The translations under genes were made by a program, and so were the position numbers. A stretch of 64,000 bases of DNA, taken from NCBI GenBank assembly GCA_029204225.1, contig CM055108.1, forward strand, positions 18,635,779-18,699,778, written 5' to 3'. The notes under the pieces are model-generated. The model did no database searches. It had not been told where the DNA came from and worked only from the letters and a program-made list of their open reading frames with translations. This DNA comes from Diphasiastrum complanatum (taxonomy: Eukaryota; Streptophyta; Lycopodiopsida; Lycopodiales; Lycopodiaceae). This document shows, piece by piece, positions 1-10,722 of this stretch (its first letter is position 1; each line of letters opens with the position of its first letter).

Positions 1-65
1 ATCTCAATTGAAGCCAATCTATGTCAAATTCTACAAAAGATTTGCATAGATGTTATATATGCACT

Positions 66-820
66 AGATTCTATTACTCACCTACTTCCAATGCATGACT
101 ACGCCTATAAAAAATTGAACAAAACAGTAGTGATGGAAATCATGTTCGATCTTTAGCAACTAATTTTTGCTAGATACTAAGTGATTACGTAGCCAAACAT
201 AAAGTATTGAATTCTCAGACAATTTCTATCAGTTACAAAAGCAATATAGAGATGCATGCATTCTGACACAAACTGAATGCAATAAGAAAATAGTATGGAT
301 TCAGAAAAACAAGATTAGATGCTAATGAGCGCAAGACAATAGCGGATAGAAACCGTGCACTCTAAGGCTGTCTCTGAGTAACTGAGAATAAGTCTGAAAT
401 AAGCAACTTTGTTGATAAGCAGTAGTGCAAATAGCAACTCTAAAATAAATCTCTAAAAGACTGAGCTAGAATGCTCAAGAGAGTTCAAGTTTGAAAGCTT
501 GATAGAGAGCTAACAACAATACTTTCTGATTGTAAACGATCTGCTTAATGAGAGCGCATGAAGCGTCGTGTAATAATACTCAACTCCTTCACAATTCACA
601 ATGTTGATCTTTCTACTAATAATGAGATGTATGAACAACTGATTTATACTAAGTAATTAGGTCGTCAAATGCGATTGCCAGTTGGTTGGAGTTTGTTGGC
701 ATTCATCTAGTTCTTATCACAAGTTGCTTGTTGATAAGTGGTGACAATTGGCCATAAATAGTCTGTTTGCATAAATGAACGTAAACTATCATTCTACATA
801 AATGAACATAAACTACCACA
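66..820 (-). repeat. 3' LTR of copia element A
   Basis: This aligns with 6383-7106 plus 12957-12989 over most of its length, for example the shared runs near 86-130 and 6396-6440. The outer end is at 820 (CA on the plus strand, TG on the minus). The left boundary is blurred. Bases 68-83 are the exact reverse complement of 6372-6387 near the other LTR end, so the terminus seems to have been inverted or rearranged. The window starts about 65 bases further left, and I see nothing recognisable in those bases. Confidence 0.7.
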
Positions 821-1075
821 GGCAAAAAATACAACACTGCATTTTACTCGAAATTTTTGACAGGCGAAAAATGCGAAAGAGATGACACTGCATTTTTGCA
901 CGTAATTCTTGACAGATGAAAAATGCAAAAAAGACGATACTGCATTTTTGCACGTAATTCCTGACAGGCGAAAAATGTGAAAAAGATGACATTGCATTTT
1001 TACACGCAATTCCTGACAGGTGAAAAATGCAAAAAAGCCGACACTGCATTTTTACACGAGATTCCTGACAAGCAA
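817..1075. repeat. 52-bp tandem repeat next to the 3' LTR of element A
   Basis: The unit begins GACAGGCGAAAAATG and recurs at 859, 911, 963, 1015 and 1067, exactly 52 bases apart. A shortened copy starts near 817. Copies differ at a few sites, mostly C/T or G/A. It sits between the end of the polyprotein and the 3' LTR, where the polypurine tract is expected. Short open frames crossing it on both strands are by-products of the repeat. Confidence 0.9.
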
Positions 1076-1303
1076 CACTGTCGGGTTTGTAGAGAGAGAA
1101 AATACGACACTGTTGTCAAACTCTGTGTATTTCTGCAGACTATGTAAAAACACTTATAATTCTACAGGGTGTATAAAGACACAAGAAAATTTGCAGAACT
1201 GGATAAACAGTTGGATGAAGATTAAAACAAGTTTTGCACAAAACCTTCTGTGTGCATCCAAGCTTAATGCTTTGGTTAAAATATCTGTTGTCACATCTTG
1301 TGT

Positions 1304-3000
1304 TCAATAGTACTGCAATCTGACCTCTTCGTTGAGAATTCTACTTCTGACATAGTGATACTTCAATTCAATGTGCTTGCTCTTAGAATGAAATCTAGGA
1401 TTGGCTAATAAGGCAATGGCACTTTGATTATCACAAAATAATAATGTCGGAGCATATTGATTCAGACTGATATCTGAAAGTAAGTTTCTCAACCAAACCG
1501 CTTCCTTTGTAGCTTGTGAGACTGTGATATACTCTGATTCAGTGGAAGATAGAACTATCGAAGATTGCTTGCAACTATTCTAGAAAATTGGACCGTTGTT
1601 GGGAAAGAACGTAAATCCGAAAGTGGATTTACGAGTGTTTACATCTCCTGCCCAACTTGCATCTGTAAAATCACTGAGTAAATTGAGTTTGTCATTGTCG
1701 ACTGTTCCATAACAAATGTAAAAGTCCATAGTAGCTCGAAGATATCTCACGACTCTGATAAGAGCATTCCAATGTGTTACACTAGGGTTGGTCATATACT
1801 GACCGAGAGAGCTAACTGCAAAAGCTACGTCTGGTCTGGTACAAATCATTGCGTACATAAGAGATCCTATAATAAAATGGTAAGGATACTCACACATCTG
1901 CTCCTTCTCTTGAATTGTTTGAAGACACTAGTCCTTTGACAATTTGAGACCTGGTTCCATTGGTGAGAGAGCTAACTTGCAATTAATCAGATTATATCTA
2001 ACTAACATATTGTATATGTGCCTCTGTTGAGTGATGTAGACCAACTTTCAATTTTTGTCTATGGATTTGAATACCAAGGCATAAATGAGCTTCACCCAGA
2101 TCGGTCATGTCAAATTCAAAAGATAGCATTGTCTTTTCTTCTTTTATCAGATAGGTGTTGTTGTTGAAAAGCAATGTATCGTCTATGTACAAAGAGATAA
2201 TGATAAAAGATTGTTGCACTATCTTGAAGTAAACATTTGAATATGAAGAGCTAGGTGTGTATCCGTGATCAATAAGAAAAGTAATGATTCTTTGAAACCA
2301 TGCTCGAGCAGATTGCTTCAAGCTATAAAGTGCCTTATGGAGTTTACACACATGATTGTGTTTACCCTTGATAATATAACCTTCGGGTTGCACCTTGTAA
2401 ATGTCTTCTTCAATAACCCCATTGAGATATGCTGTCTGTACATCCATTTGATGTATTTTCAAATTTGCTGCAGCAGCAAACGATAATAAAAGTCAAATAG
2501 AAGAATGCTTGACTACTGGATTGAAAGTCTCAATGTAATCGACATTGTATACTTGAGAAATTCTCTAGCGACAAGTTGGGCTTTTCTTCTATCGATGCTT
2601 TTGTCTGCTTTGAATTTGATTTTGAAAATCCATTTGCAATCAAGTACGTTTATGCTAGCAGGTAATTTGACAATCGTTCATGTTTGGTTCTTGATAAGAG
2701 ATGAATACTCTTTATCCATAGCTTCTTTCCAAATATCTGAATCTGGCTGACTGAGTGCCTCTTTGATAGTCGTCGCAGCTCATGAACAAGGTAGGCTGCA
2801 GACTCGTCGATATACCTAATAGGTGGTCTGATAACTCTTGATGATCTTCTGGAAAATAGAGAAAGTTGATCATTTTCATCATAATGTAGTTGCTGAACTG
2901 CAACATCATCATTTTCTGATTCACCGTTGATTTGTTGTTCGTCAAGAGTAGATGAGCTTGGTTCTTCAAGGGGAATCTTCGACTGAGGAACTGGATGATA
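1304..3000 (-). pseudogene. Element A reverse transcriptase and RNase H remnant
   Basis: Copia polymerase in several broken frames. From 3' to 5' on the plus strand: an RNase H end (1304-1492, with the motif KHIELKYHYVRSRI), a reverse-transcriptase tail (1580-1897, with SLMYAMICTRPDVAFAVSSL), the reverse-transcriptase core (1998-2462, with MDVQTAYLNGVIEEDIY and a YIDD catalytic box in place of the usual YVDD), and the upstream linker (2650-3000, with SSRVIRPPIRYIDE). At least four stops or frameshifts separate these pieces, so no functional polymerase can be made. The linker ends where the LTR-like insertion begins. Confidence 0.85.
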
Positions 3001-3009
3001 AAATTTCAG

Positions 3010-4215
3010 CAAGCTCACACGTGTGGGGAATGATCCTCATGTGTGAATGATCTTGTTAAGCTTTGTGTTTAGCACATAAACTGATTCTAAGTTGAATGCC
3101 AAGATCTAGTACAAGATTTTGTGGCTAAATCACAATCTAACATGCTAAGAATCAAAGAATGATTGCTTTGAAAAGCAAAAGAGAAGAAGTACAAGAATTT
3201 AATGCATTAGCATAAGGCTCTACTCGAGTTAGAGAGAGAAAGAGAGAGCAAAATTCAAGCAAACAATAGTGTAGATCCAAATTGACATGGGATAGCTTCA
3301 AAGCTTGGTTCTTTATAAAAAATTATGGGAGAGTCTACACATATTTATGGAGTTTGGAGTAGCTCGAGGTAGAACCATCTCTCTCCAACTTTCATCCACA
3401 TCTAAAAGTGAAAACTGTGAAAAGTACAGTACTAAGGACCATAAATGGATCTTTGAATGATCCACAAGGTTGATTGTATGCTTGTTAAACAATCTATCAG
3501 AAACTAGTCATCAGAAAACAAGATCTAGTTTAGCAGCTTGATAGAAAACAAGTAGAGACAATCAAAGCATTGATCAATAAGTGTAATCCAACTCCACACG
3601 TGTGGAAATAAGGCTGTAGTACGGCCTGTAGACAGTGTTTACAAAGTGACAAAGCTGGGTTTCATTGGAAATCAAGAGTAATCAGCATATAATGAGAGGA
3701 AACACGAGTTTCTCCTTGAGGATCTGAAAAGTTTCTATCTTCACACTATGGAGAATGAGAATACATAGTAAAACACACTTCCTTTGCTAAGTTAGGTGAA
3801 AATCCAGCATGTAATAAGGAAGTAGACTCCACTTAAAAACTAGAGAATTAGTGACATTTGTCACTTTACATGCATGCATTTCTACCTACTTTTACCAGGT
3901 GTCAAATTTTCAATTAGAATTGTACAAATCGTCATGCATGTGTCCAATTCACTTTGGGCATGCCTTGATGTCACTATGAAACACTTACAACCATTGCATG
4001 TGATGTGCCACGAGTTTCTACAAGCCTATTATTGACATTTCTATGTTTACATTCTATATGCAAGTTGTATATTACCAACTAGACTTGAAGAACCCATGTA
4101 GCGCGAGTTTCTTCTAGGCCAAATTTGGCATTTACAATATGGAACATCATATACACATAGGAAAAACTTTGCCAAAAGCCTAAAGTCAAGATAGATGATT
4201 TTTTATTTCTCAACA
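3010..4215. mobile_element. LTR-like insertion in element A (probable solo LTR)
   Basis: About 1.2 kb of non-coding sequence separates the reverse-transcriptase linker (below 3000) from the end of integrase (above 4216), so it interrupts the element A polyprotein. It resembles the LTRs of element C in layout: a CACACGTGTG palindrome at the left end (3016-3025, again at 3595-3604), a GA-rich patch after a CTCGAGT-like motif (about 3220-3250), a run resembling GAGTTTCTAC near 4012, and a right end ...CTCAACA at 4215. I could not fix the left end or find a target duplication, so both borders are approximate. Confidence 0.45.
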
Positions 4216-5545
4216 CTAGAAAGTTCAATATGTTAGGAGAATCTGACAAATTGGGCTGTGTCTTTTCCCTTGAGGTCTTGAAACTGATCCGCAATGAAGA
4301 TGACATCCCGACTAGTGAATGTCTTCGACTCGATGGGATCGAACAACTTGTAGGCTTGATTTGAAGTAGTGTAGCTGATGAAAATACATTTGATACTCTG
4401 AAAGTTGAACTTCTTGATATCGTGAGAAATCTGTGCATAAGCAGTACATCCAAAAACTCATAAGTTTGATAAAGAAGGTTTAGTACCTGTCCAAACTTTG
4501 AATGGTGTTTTGTCTGAGAGACCTTTAGTAGGATAGCTGTTCTAAATATAGGTTGCTGTTACAACAGCTTCAGTCTAGAAGGACTTTGGAAGTGTTGCAT
4601 GTGATAACATGCACTTTGTCGATTCGACTAAGGTTCTGTTCTTTCTCTCAACAAGACCATTTGACTGAGGCAAATAGGAGGTAATGTATTGTTGCTCAAT
4701 GCCATTGTTAAGATAGTACTCCTTGAATTCGGTGGAGATATATTCTCTCCCGTTATTTGACCTCGGTGCTTTGATTCGTTTACTAGTTTGTTTTTCTGCA
4801 TGCTCTTTGAATTGTCTGAACTTGCCTCTGATTTTTGTTTAATGAAGTAAACAACTGTTCTTCAGAAGAATTTGTCAATAAAGATAATGAAATACTTTGC
4901 ATCTAACAATGAAGGAGTTTGCATAGGTCCACATATATCTATATGAACAACATCTAACAGACCTTTTGCTGCATGCCTATGACTTGATCTAAAAGGAATC
5001 CTAGTCTGTTTTCCAAGGATGCAGCTATGGCAAATAGGGAGATCGACTTTACCAGAAGAATAGTCAAGATCAAGAACCATGGATTTGTTTGGACATGTTT
5101 GAAACATATGCATAATTCAAGTGTCCTAAGCGATGATGCCATAGTAATGCTTTATTGTCAAGAATAGAGGTTTTCAAGACTTGACTAGAATCAGAATAGC
5201 AATTATGTTGAGTAGCTCTGGAATCCAGAAACCACGTATCATTCGAATTTGTGTATTTGTCTTTGACCATAAAAGCAGCTTTGTCCATTTTGATTTCAGG
5301 AGATGCTATATCTGTATTTGCTTGTTGATCAAGTTGCTTGGCTGCATTCTTCGCTTTGAGAATTTGGCAATCCTAGATCTCATGGTTATTGCATTTGCAA
5401 TACCTACAAAACATCTTCTTCTTTGATGAATGTGGATTTGATGAGTGTTCTTGACTTCGAGTCTGTTTCCGATTCAATGCAGATTGCTTGGAGATTTTCT
5501 GCTTCTATCGTTTCGAGCCCTTGTTGATATATAGAGCATGAGACG
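4216..5545 (-). pseudogene. Element A integrase, protease and zinc-knuckle remnant
   Basis: Reading leftwards from 5545 there is a CCHC zinc knuckle (about 5390-5420, with one residue replaced by a stop), a protease box (WFLDSRATQH, 5220-5250, where the usual DSGA has become DSRA), a GAG-pre-integrase motif (LWHHRLGHLNYAYVSNM, about 5100-5150), the first integrase residues (DICGPMQTPSLLDAKYFIIFID, 4870-4945), a badly broken integrase core, and the integrase tail (FGCTAYAQI...SRDVIF, 4280-4460). The changed protease box and the many stops show it is dead. The insertion at 3010-4215 cuts it from the reverse transcriptase. Confidence 0.8.
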
Positions 5546-5655
5546 AAGAGGTAGACAAAGTGTCTTGACTTCTTCGATTATCTTCTTGCAGCAACATAGT
5601 GATAACTCTGATAAGAGTTAAATCTGAGTGTGTCATGATGATCATCACTCAATTA

Positions 5656-6132
5656 CCATATGTAGAGGGCGAGCTTTAAAGCAATGTCATGATTGCATCC
5701 TGATTGTCTATGACTGATCCGACAATGGCCATCTGTTGCAAGAGAGTCTTAAATTGGTTAATATGATTCTGATGAGAATCACCATTTGACATCTTGAGTG
5801 TGAAGAATTTCCTTTGAAGATGTAACTTAGTAGTTACATCTCTCACATCATATAGTGAGCTCAAGATGTCCCAAACTTCTTTCAAAGTTTTAGCTTCAGC
5901 TATGTGGCAAATTTGAGTATTTGATATATTGAGGATAATAAGCGTGAAAGCTTTACCATCCTTCGATTTCCATTTTGAATCTTCTATGTCGTCTTCAGGT
6001 TTCACTTCAATATTAAAAACACATCCCATAACTCATTGGCGATTAGAAAGGTCTTCATCTTAAATTTCCACAAATGATAATCGGATCCATTCAGCTTGTC
6101 TGCGATAAGACCAACTTTACTTTGAGAATCCA
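5656..6132 (-). pseudogene. Element A Gag (UBN2-type) remnant
   Basis: The start codon is probably at 6132: the frame opens MDSQSKVGLIADKLNGS and continues DYHLWKFKMKTFLIANELWDV, the usual start of plant copia Gag. It shifts frame near 6025 and continues in 5676-6029 with AKTLKEVWDILSSLYDV and KLHLQRKFFTLKM, matching the UBN2 Gag core. Gag would form the particle that packages element RNA. The shift and a stop before the zinc knuckle make it non-functional. Confidence 0.8.
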
Positions 6133-6328
6133 TCTAGAACTTATTCTGTCAATTGTATTGATGATGCTAAGATGTAGTGATGCCAACAATAAGAAGTCAA
6201 TTCTTTGATACTGAAAGGATGAAAGGAAGTGAAAAATATGATATCAATTTGATATCGCGAAAGATATCAAGTATTAGAGCTTTTCGTTTTGATATCGAAA
6301 TAGTATTACGCCTTGAAGAAGAATCAAC

Positions 6329-6361
6329 GCTCTAATACCATGTAGGTAAGCTCTGATACCA
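6329..6361 (-). other. Primer-binding site of element A, with a second near-copy
   Basis: On the minus strand the bases just after the 5' LTR read TGGTATCAGAGC, complementary to the 3' end of initiator tRNA-Met, the usual copia primer. A near-copy (TGGTATTAGAGC) lies at 6329-6341, separated from it by about nine bases. Confidence 0.8.
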
Positions 6362-7106
6362 TGTCAAAAATAGGTGAGTAATAGAATGCGAAAACTTCCT
6401 ACTTCTAATGCATGACTATGCTTATAAAAAATTGAACAGAGCAGTAGTGATGGAAATCACGTTCAATCTTTAGCAACTAACTTTCGCTAGATACTAAATG
6501 ATTATGTAGCCAGACATAGAGTATTGATTTTTCAGACAATTTTTATCAGTTACAAAAGCAATACAAAGATGCTTGCATTCTGACACAAACTGAACACAAT
6601 AAGAAAATAGTATTGATTCATAAAAACAAGATCAGATGCTAATGAGCGCAAGACAATAGCAGATAGAAACCGCGCACTCTAAGGCAGTCTCTGAGTAACT
6701 GAGAATAAGTCTGAAATAAGCAACTCTATTGATAAGTAGTAGTGCAGATAACAACTCTAAAATAATTCTCTAAAAGACTGATCTAGAATGCTCAAGAGAG
6801 TTCAAACTTGAAAGCTTGATAGAGAGCTAACAACAATACTTTCTGATTTTTCTGCTTGATGAGAGCGCAAGAAGCATCGTGTAATAACACTCAACTCCTT
6901 CACAATTCACAGTGTTGATCTTTCTACTGATAATGAGATGTATGAACAGCTGATTTATATTAAGTAATTAGGTTGTCAAATGCGATTGCCAGTTGGTTGG
7001 AGTCCGTTGGCATTCATCCAGTTCTTCTCAGAAGTTGCTTGCTGATAAGTGACGACAATTGGCCGTAAACAGTCTGTCTGCATAAATGAATGTAAACTAT
7101 CATTCT
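6362..7106 (-). repeat. 5' LTR of element A, main part
   Basis: It starts TGTCAAAAATAGG right after the primer-binding site and is collinear with the left LTR. It stops at 7106, where element B begins. The missing last stretch reappears as 12957-12989 (GCATAAATGAACGTAAACTG...), matching 799-820 of the left copy. Confidence 0.8.
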
Positions 7107-7796
7107 TGACAAAATTTTACAGCAAATTCAATCCCAATCAATCCTAAAAGTGATGGAGGATGCACAAATAAAAGATCTAGATCCAAACTATGAGCTAGAA
7201 TCAAGACTAGTTACCAAAACTAGCAAATTTGGCATTTAACTCCACATTAGGCATATAGATTTGATCAAATGAACCAAAGTAAAGTATAGAAAGCTTCTCA
7301 GACCTGTAAACAAGCTCAAAATCCAAGCAATTAATGCGTAAAAACACTCACATCCAATAGCTAGAATTCACCACCAAAAGACATTGATGATAGAAGTGGA
7401 AAAACTCGATTTTTTTTTGATAATTTGATGGAGATCCCATCATGTATTTATACATTTCAAGATCGGATCTGAGCATATTAGGGCACCTCTGAACTTTTTA
7501 TACCCTAACCCTAATATCTAACCTAATAGGTCATTGGATCCACCCTAACTTGGGGTCAAGATCTTGAGATCCAAAAACAATGAAAAACATGCTAGTTTTA
7601 GGTCCTAGAATTTCTCTAGCCTATCCAAACACATTTTTGACTCATTTCAAATATGCTATCACAATGTAATATGAGGAATGAACTTATTGGAATTCATCCT
7701 ATGTGATTTGGCACGTGTGGCATCAATTTACATGGCCATCTTGCCAAGTACAATGCATGTGACCAAAAATGGTCAAGCTAGAATTGTGAAATTTCA
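7107..7796 (-). repeat. 3' LTR of element B
   Basis: 690 bases, from TGACAAAATTTTACAG to ...GTGAAATTTCA on the plus strand, matching 12260-12956. It contains a G-box core CACGTG at 7712-7717. Most differences between the copies are transitions, plus a few small indels near 7310-7350. Confidence 0.92.
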
Positions 7797-7813
7797 ATAC
7801 TCCTCCTCACAAT

Positions 7814-8419
7814 CTAGCTAGATGATAACATAGTTTTACTAATTAAGCCAAGGGCTGATCTAAGCTTCAAAAAATCATTCTTTTGAAGAGGATTTTTCAA
7901 TATATCAGCTAGGCTTTCTTCACTTGAAACATGCTCCAATGAGACCTCCTTAGCTTGGACCTTTTCTCTTACAAAGTGGTGAGCAATCTCTATGTGTTTG
8001 CTCCTTGCATGGTAGATTGGATTGGATGCTAGGTGTTGGGCTGAGATGTTGTCATTGTAGATGAGTGGAATGACACCTGATCTGATCACTTTGAGCTCCT
8101 CAAGCAACCTCTTGATCCATAGTACTTCCTTGGTTGTGGTTGTTAGAGCCTTGTACTCGGCCTCGGTTGATGAAAGAGATATTGTTTCTTGCTTCTTTGA
8201 TAGCCAAGAAACCACACCTTCTTCAATGTAAGTTGCAAAGGAGCTTGTTGACTTTCTATCCTTCTTGTCCCCTGCAAAATCTGAATCACTAAAAGCATGC
8301 AAGTTAATGAATTCACCTCTATAAAGGATCCCAAAATCTAGCGTGCCCGAGATGTATCTCAGTATTCTTTTAGCACATTTCCAATGGATCTTGCATTTTT
8401 TGACTAAGCTTGCAAACAC
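7814..8419 (-). pseudogene. Element B RNase H and C-terminal domain
   Basis: This 201-codon frame carries the copia RNase H domain: AFSDSDFAGDKKDRKSTSSF, then SWLSKKQETISLSSTEAEYK, with the acidic residues D, E and D in the usual order, and the terminal ARSKHIEIAHHFVREK motif. RNase H removes the RNA strand during reverse transcription. It overlaps the reverse-transcriptase frame in another phase near 8370-8419, so one frameshift separates them. The stop lies just inside the 3' LTR border. Confidence 0.88.
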
Positions 8420-9563
8420 TATAGCAAAGATCAGGTCTTGTTATGGTTATCCACATTAAGGAGTCAATAAGTTGCCTATAAAGAGTGATGTCCTTGAAGG
8501 ATCTTTCATCCTCTTTATTGGTGACTTTTACATCATGCTCCATAGGAGTCTCTACATGCTTGCATCCATGCATGTTAAATCTATTGAGTAATGAAATGAC
8601 ATACTTAGATTGACAAATGAAGACATAATCTAAAGATCTAAGTACTTCCATACCCAAAATGAAGTGCAAAAGCCCGAGATCTACCATCTTGAACTCTTTG
8701 GATAGATCTAGCTTAGTTTTCTCAACACCTTCTAAATCATCTCCACTAAGTATGATATCATCAACATAAAGTAATAAAAGTACAATGCCTTTTGCTCTAA
8801 ATTTTATGTACAAGGTGGGATCATACTCATTAGGAGTAAATCCAATAGAGATAAGAAAAGTATTGAACCTTGTGTTCCAAGTTCTAGAAGCTTGTTTCAA
8901 ACCATACAAGCTCCTCTTGAGATGACACACCTTGTCTTCCATACCTTGCTTGATGAAGCCCTTGGGCTGCTCCATGAATATATCCTCTTCCAAATGACCA
9001 TTTAAGAAAGCATTTGACACATCCATTTGAAACAATAACCAATCAAAGTGAGAAGCAAGAGCAATGATTAGTCTTATGGTGACCATCTTTGCCACGGGTG
9101 CAAAGGTCTCATCATAATCTATGCCCTTTGATTGAGCATACTCCTTGGCTACAAGCCTTGCCTTGTGCTTAGAAACACTCCCATATTGATTCAACTTGAG
9201 CTTAAAAACCCACTTACATCTAATTACATTCCTATCCAAAGGTAAATCAACAAGCATCCAAGTATCATTCTCCATCAATGCATTGTACTCATCACACATA
9301 GCTTGAAACCACTCCTTTGATTCTAAAGCTTCACTAACATTTGAAGGCTCTTCAAAAGACGTGATGAAGGCATAAGAAGAAGTACTTTCCTTGGCTTGCT
9401 TACTCTTTTCCTTGTATGTGAGCCTTAATGGCTCCATCCTTGACCTTGTGGATCTTCTTGGTGTGCTTGGTTCTAGCTCCTCCTCATGATCAAGCTCCTC
9501 CTTGATCTCGGGTACCTCTCTTCCAATAGAGTGGTTAGATGAATCATCTTCAAGCTTATGCAT
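8370..9563 (-). CDS. Element B reverse transcriptase (copia RVT_2)
   Basis: A 397-codon open frame without stops. It opens with the serine-rich linker (STPRRSTRSRMEPLRLTYKEK), then the RVT_2 domain: WVFKLKLNQYGSVSKHKARLVAK, ETFAPVAKMVTIRLIIALA, MDVSNAFLNGHLEEDIFM, and the catalytic box LLYVDDIILSGD. It ends with the ITRPDLCYSVCKLSQ motif. In an intact element it is released from one polyprotein. Here it is isolated by a stop near 9600 and a frameshift near 8400. The sequence looks enzymatically complete, but I doubt it is expressed alone. Confidence 0.9.
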   Translation of the reverse strand: MHKLEDDSSNHSIGREVPEIKEELDHEEELEPSTPRRSTRSRMEPLRLTYKEKSKQAKESTSSYAFITSFEEPSNVSEALESKEWFQAMCDEYNALMENDTWMLVDLPLDRNVIRCKWVFKLKLNQYGSVSKHKARLVAKEYAQSKGIDYDETFAPVAKMVTIRLIIALASHFDWLLFQMDVSNAFLNGHLEEDIFMEQPKGFIKQGMEDKVCHLKRSLYGLKQASRTWNTRFNTFLISIGFTPNEYDPTLYIKFRAKGIVLLLLYVDDIILSGDDLEGVEKTKLDLSKEFKMVDLGLLHFILGMEVLRSLDYVFICQSKYVISLLNRFNMHGCKHVETPMEHDVKVTNKEDERSFKDITLYRQLIDSLMWITITRPDLCYSVCKLSQKMQDPLEMC

Positions 9564-9620
9564 TCTAGTCTCATCAAAAATGATATCTCTAGAAATGACA
9601 ACCTTTTGAAAAGAGGAAAA

Positions 9621-10238
9621 CTAGATTTTGTAACCTTTGCTTGCATTGCCATAACCTACCATGATCCCCTTCATGAATGATGGATCCTCCTTGGTTCTTT
9701 TTTCCAAAGGGACATGTACATAGCAAATAAATCCAAACACCTTCAAGATTTTGAGATTAGGCTTTTCTCCATACAATAACTCATAAGATGTTTTACCATT
9801 TATAAAGCTACATGGAACTCTATTACATAAGAAGTTAGCACAATTGAGAGCTTCTCCCCAAAAAGACTTAGGTAGGCATGCATCTAACCTTAGAGCTTTA
9901 GAACACTCACATAGTGTCCTGTTTCTCCTCTCGGCCACCCCATTTTGTTGAGGAGTGTAGGGGCAAGATAACTCCTTCTTGATCCCTTCTTGATCACAAA
10001 AGTCTTTGAATTCATTGGAGATATATTCTCCTCCATTATCACTTCTAAAGAACTTGATCTTGTGATTATGATGCTTTTCAACAAAAGTCTTGAACTTTAC
10101 AAAACTCTCAAAAACATGTGCTTTAGAGGAAAGTAGATATACCCATCCATATCTTGAGTAGTCACCTATAAAGGTGACAAACATTGTAGCTCCACCATTG
10201 CTCTTTGTGCTAGCAAAATGCACATCTGAGTGGATCAA
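9621..10238 (-). pseudogene. Element B integrase core
   Basis: A 205-codon frame with the rve integrase fold. The first catalytic Asp is in IHSDVHFAS, the second in FRSDNGGEYISNEFKDF, and the Glu in QQNGVAERRNRT, the usual DDE triad of copia integrases. The C-terminal part (FGFICYVHVPLEKR, GIMVGYGNASKGYKI) is cut by a stop at 9621. The frame begins just after a break from the preceding GAG-pre-integrase block. Integrase would insert the cDNA into the genome. Confidence 0.9.
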
Positions 10239-10265
10239 CTCGAGAGGATGACTTGTCTTTGTGAT

Positions 10266-10616
10266 TTAACTTGAAAAAGGTAACTTGTGTGCCTTAGCCA
10301 AGGCACAAGCTTCACATACCCTTTCCTCCTTTGCCAAAGATCTTGGAAGGCCGAGAGCAAGCTCCTCCTTGCACATAGCTTCCATGGACTTGGTGTTGAT
10401 GTGACCAAGCCTCTTGTGCCACAAGTCAAATGTGGTCATCTTGGTCTCCTCGGCTACCATCTCAACTTGGTTAGGATTTACAAAAGCATCAAGCTTAAAT
10501 AACCTCCCAAACCTTTTTCCCCTTGCTATGATCATCCCACTTTTCTTGATGTTGCATACATTAGTAGAGAACTCCACAATGAAACCATGATCTAAAAGTT
10601 GGCCAACACTAAGCAA
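10266..10616 (-). pseudogene. Element B GAG-pre-integrase domain
   Basis: A 116-codon frame with LSVGQLLDHGFIVEF, the HHCC-type zinc-binding motif LWHKRLGHINTKSMEAM, and CEACALAKAHKLPFSS. This is the domain that precedes the copia integrase core and binds zinc (H...H...C..C). It is separated from Gag/protease by a frame break around 10620-10720 and from the core near 10250. Confidence 0.88.
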
Positions 10617-10722
10617 ATTCTTAGTGATGCTAGGAATGAAGAGAACACCATCTATCTTAGTCTTCTTGGAGGATCATAAGCATAAGAGAATGGATCCCAC
10701 ACCTTCAACTTTACATTCATGA

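Noticed and set aside
794-1049. Minus-strand Cys/Phe-rich frames with repeats
   Set aside because: They follow the 52-bp tandem repeat and exist in two phases at once; they are not a cysteine-rich peptide gene.
6347-6361. tRNA gene near the LTR ends
   Set aside because: These are short primer-binding sites complementary to tRNA-Met; no cloverleaf can be drawn around them. I found no tRNA or rRNA gene in the window.
7480-7500. Telomere-like CCCTAACCCTAA at 7483, 12664 and 59333
   Set aside because: Only about two units each, and inside LTRs; no telomeric array.
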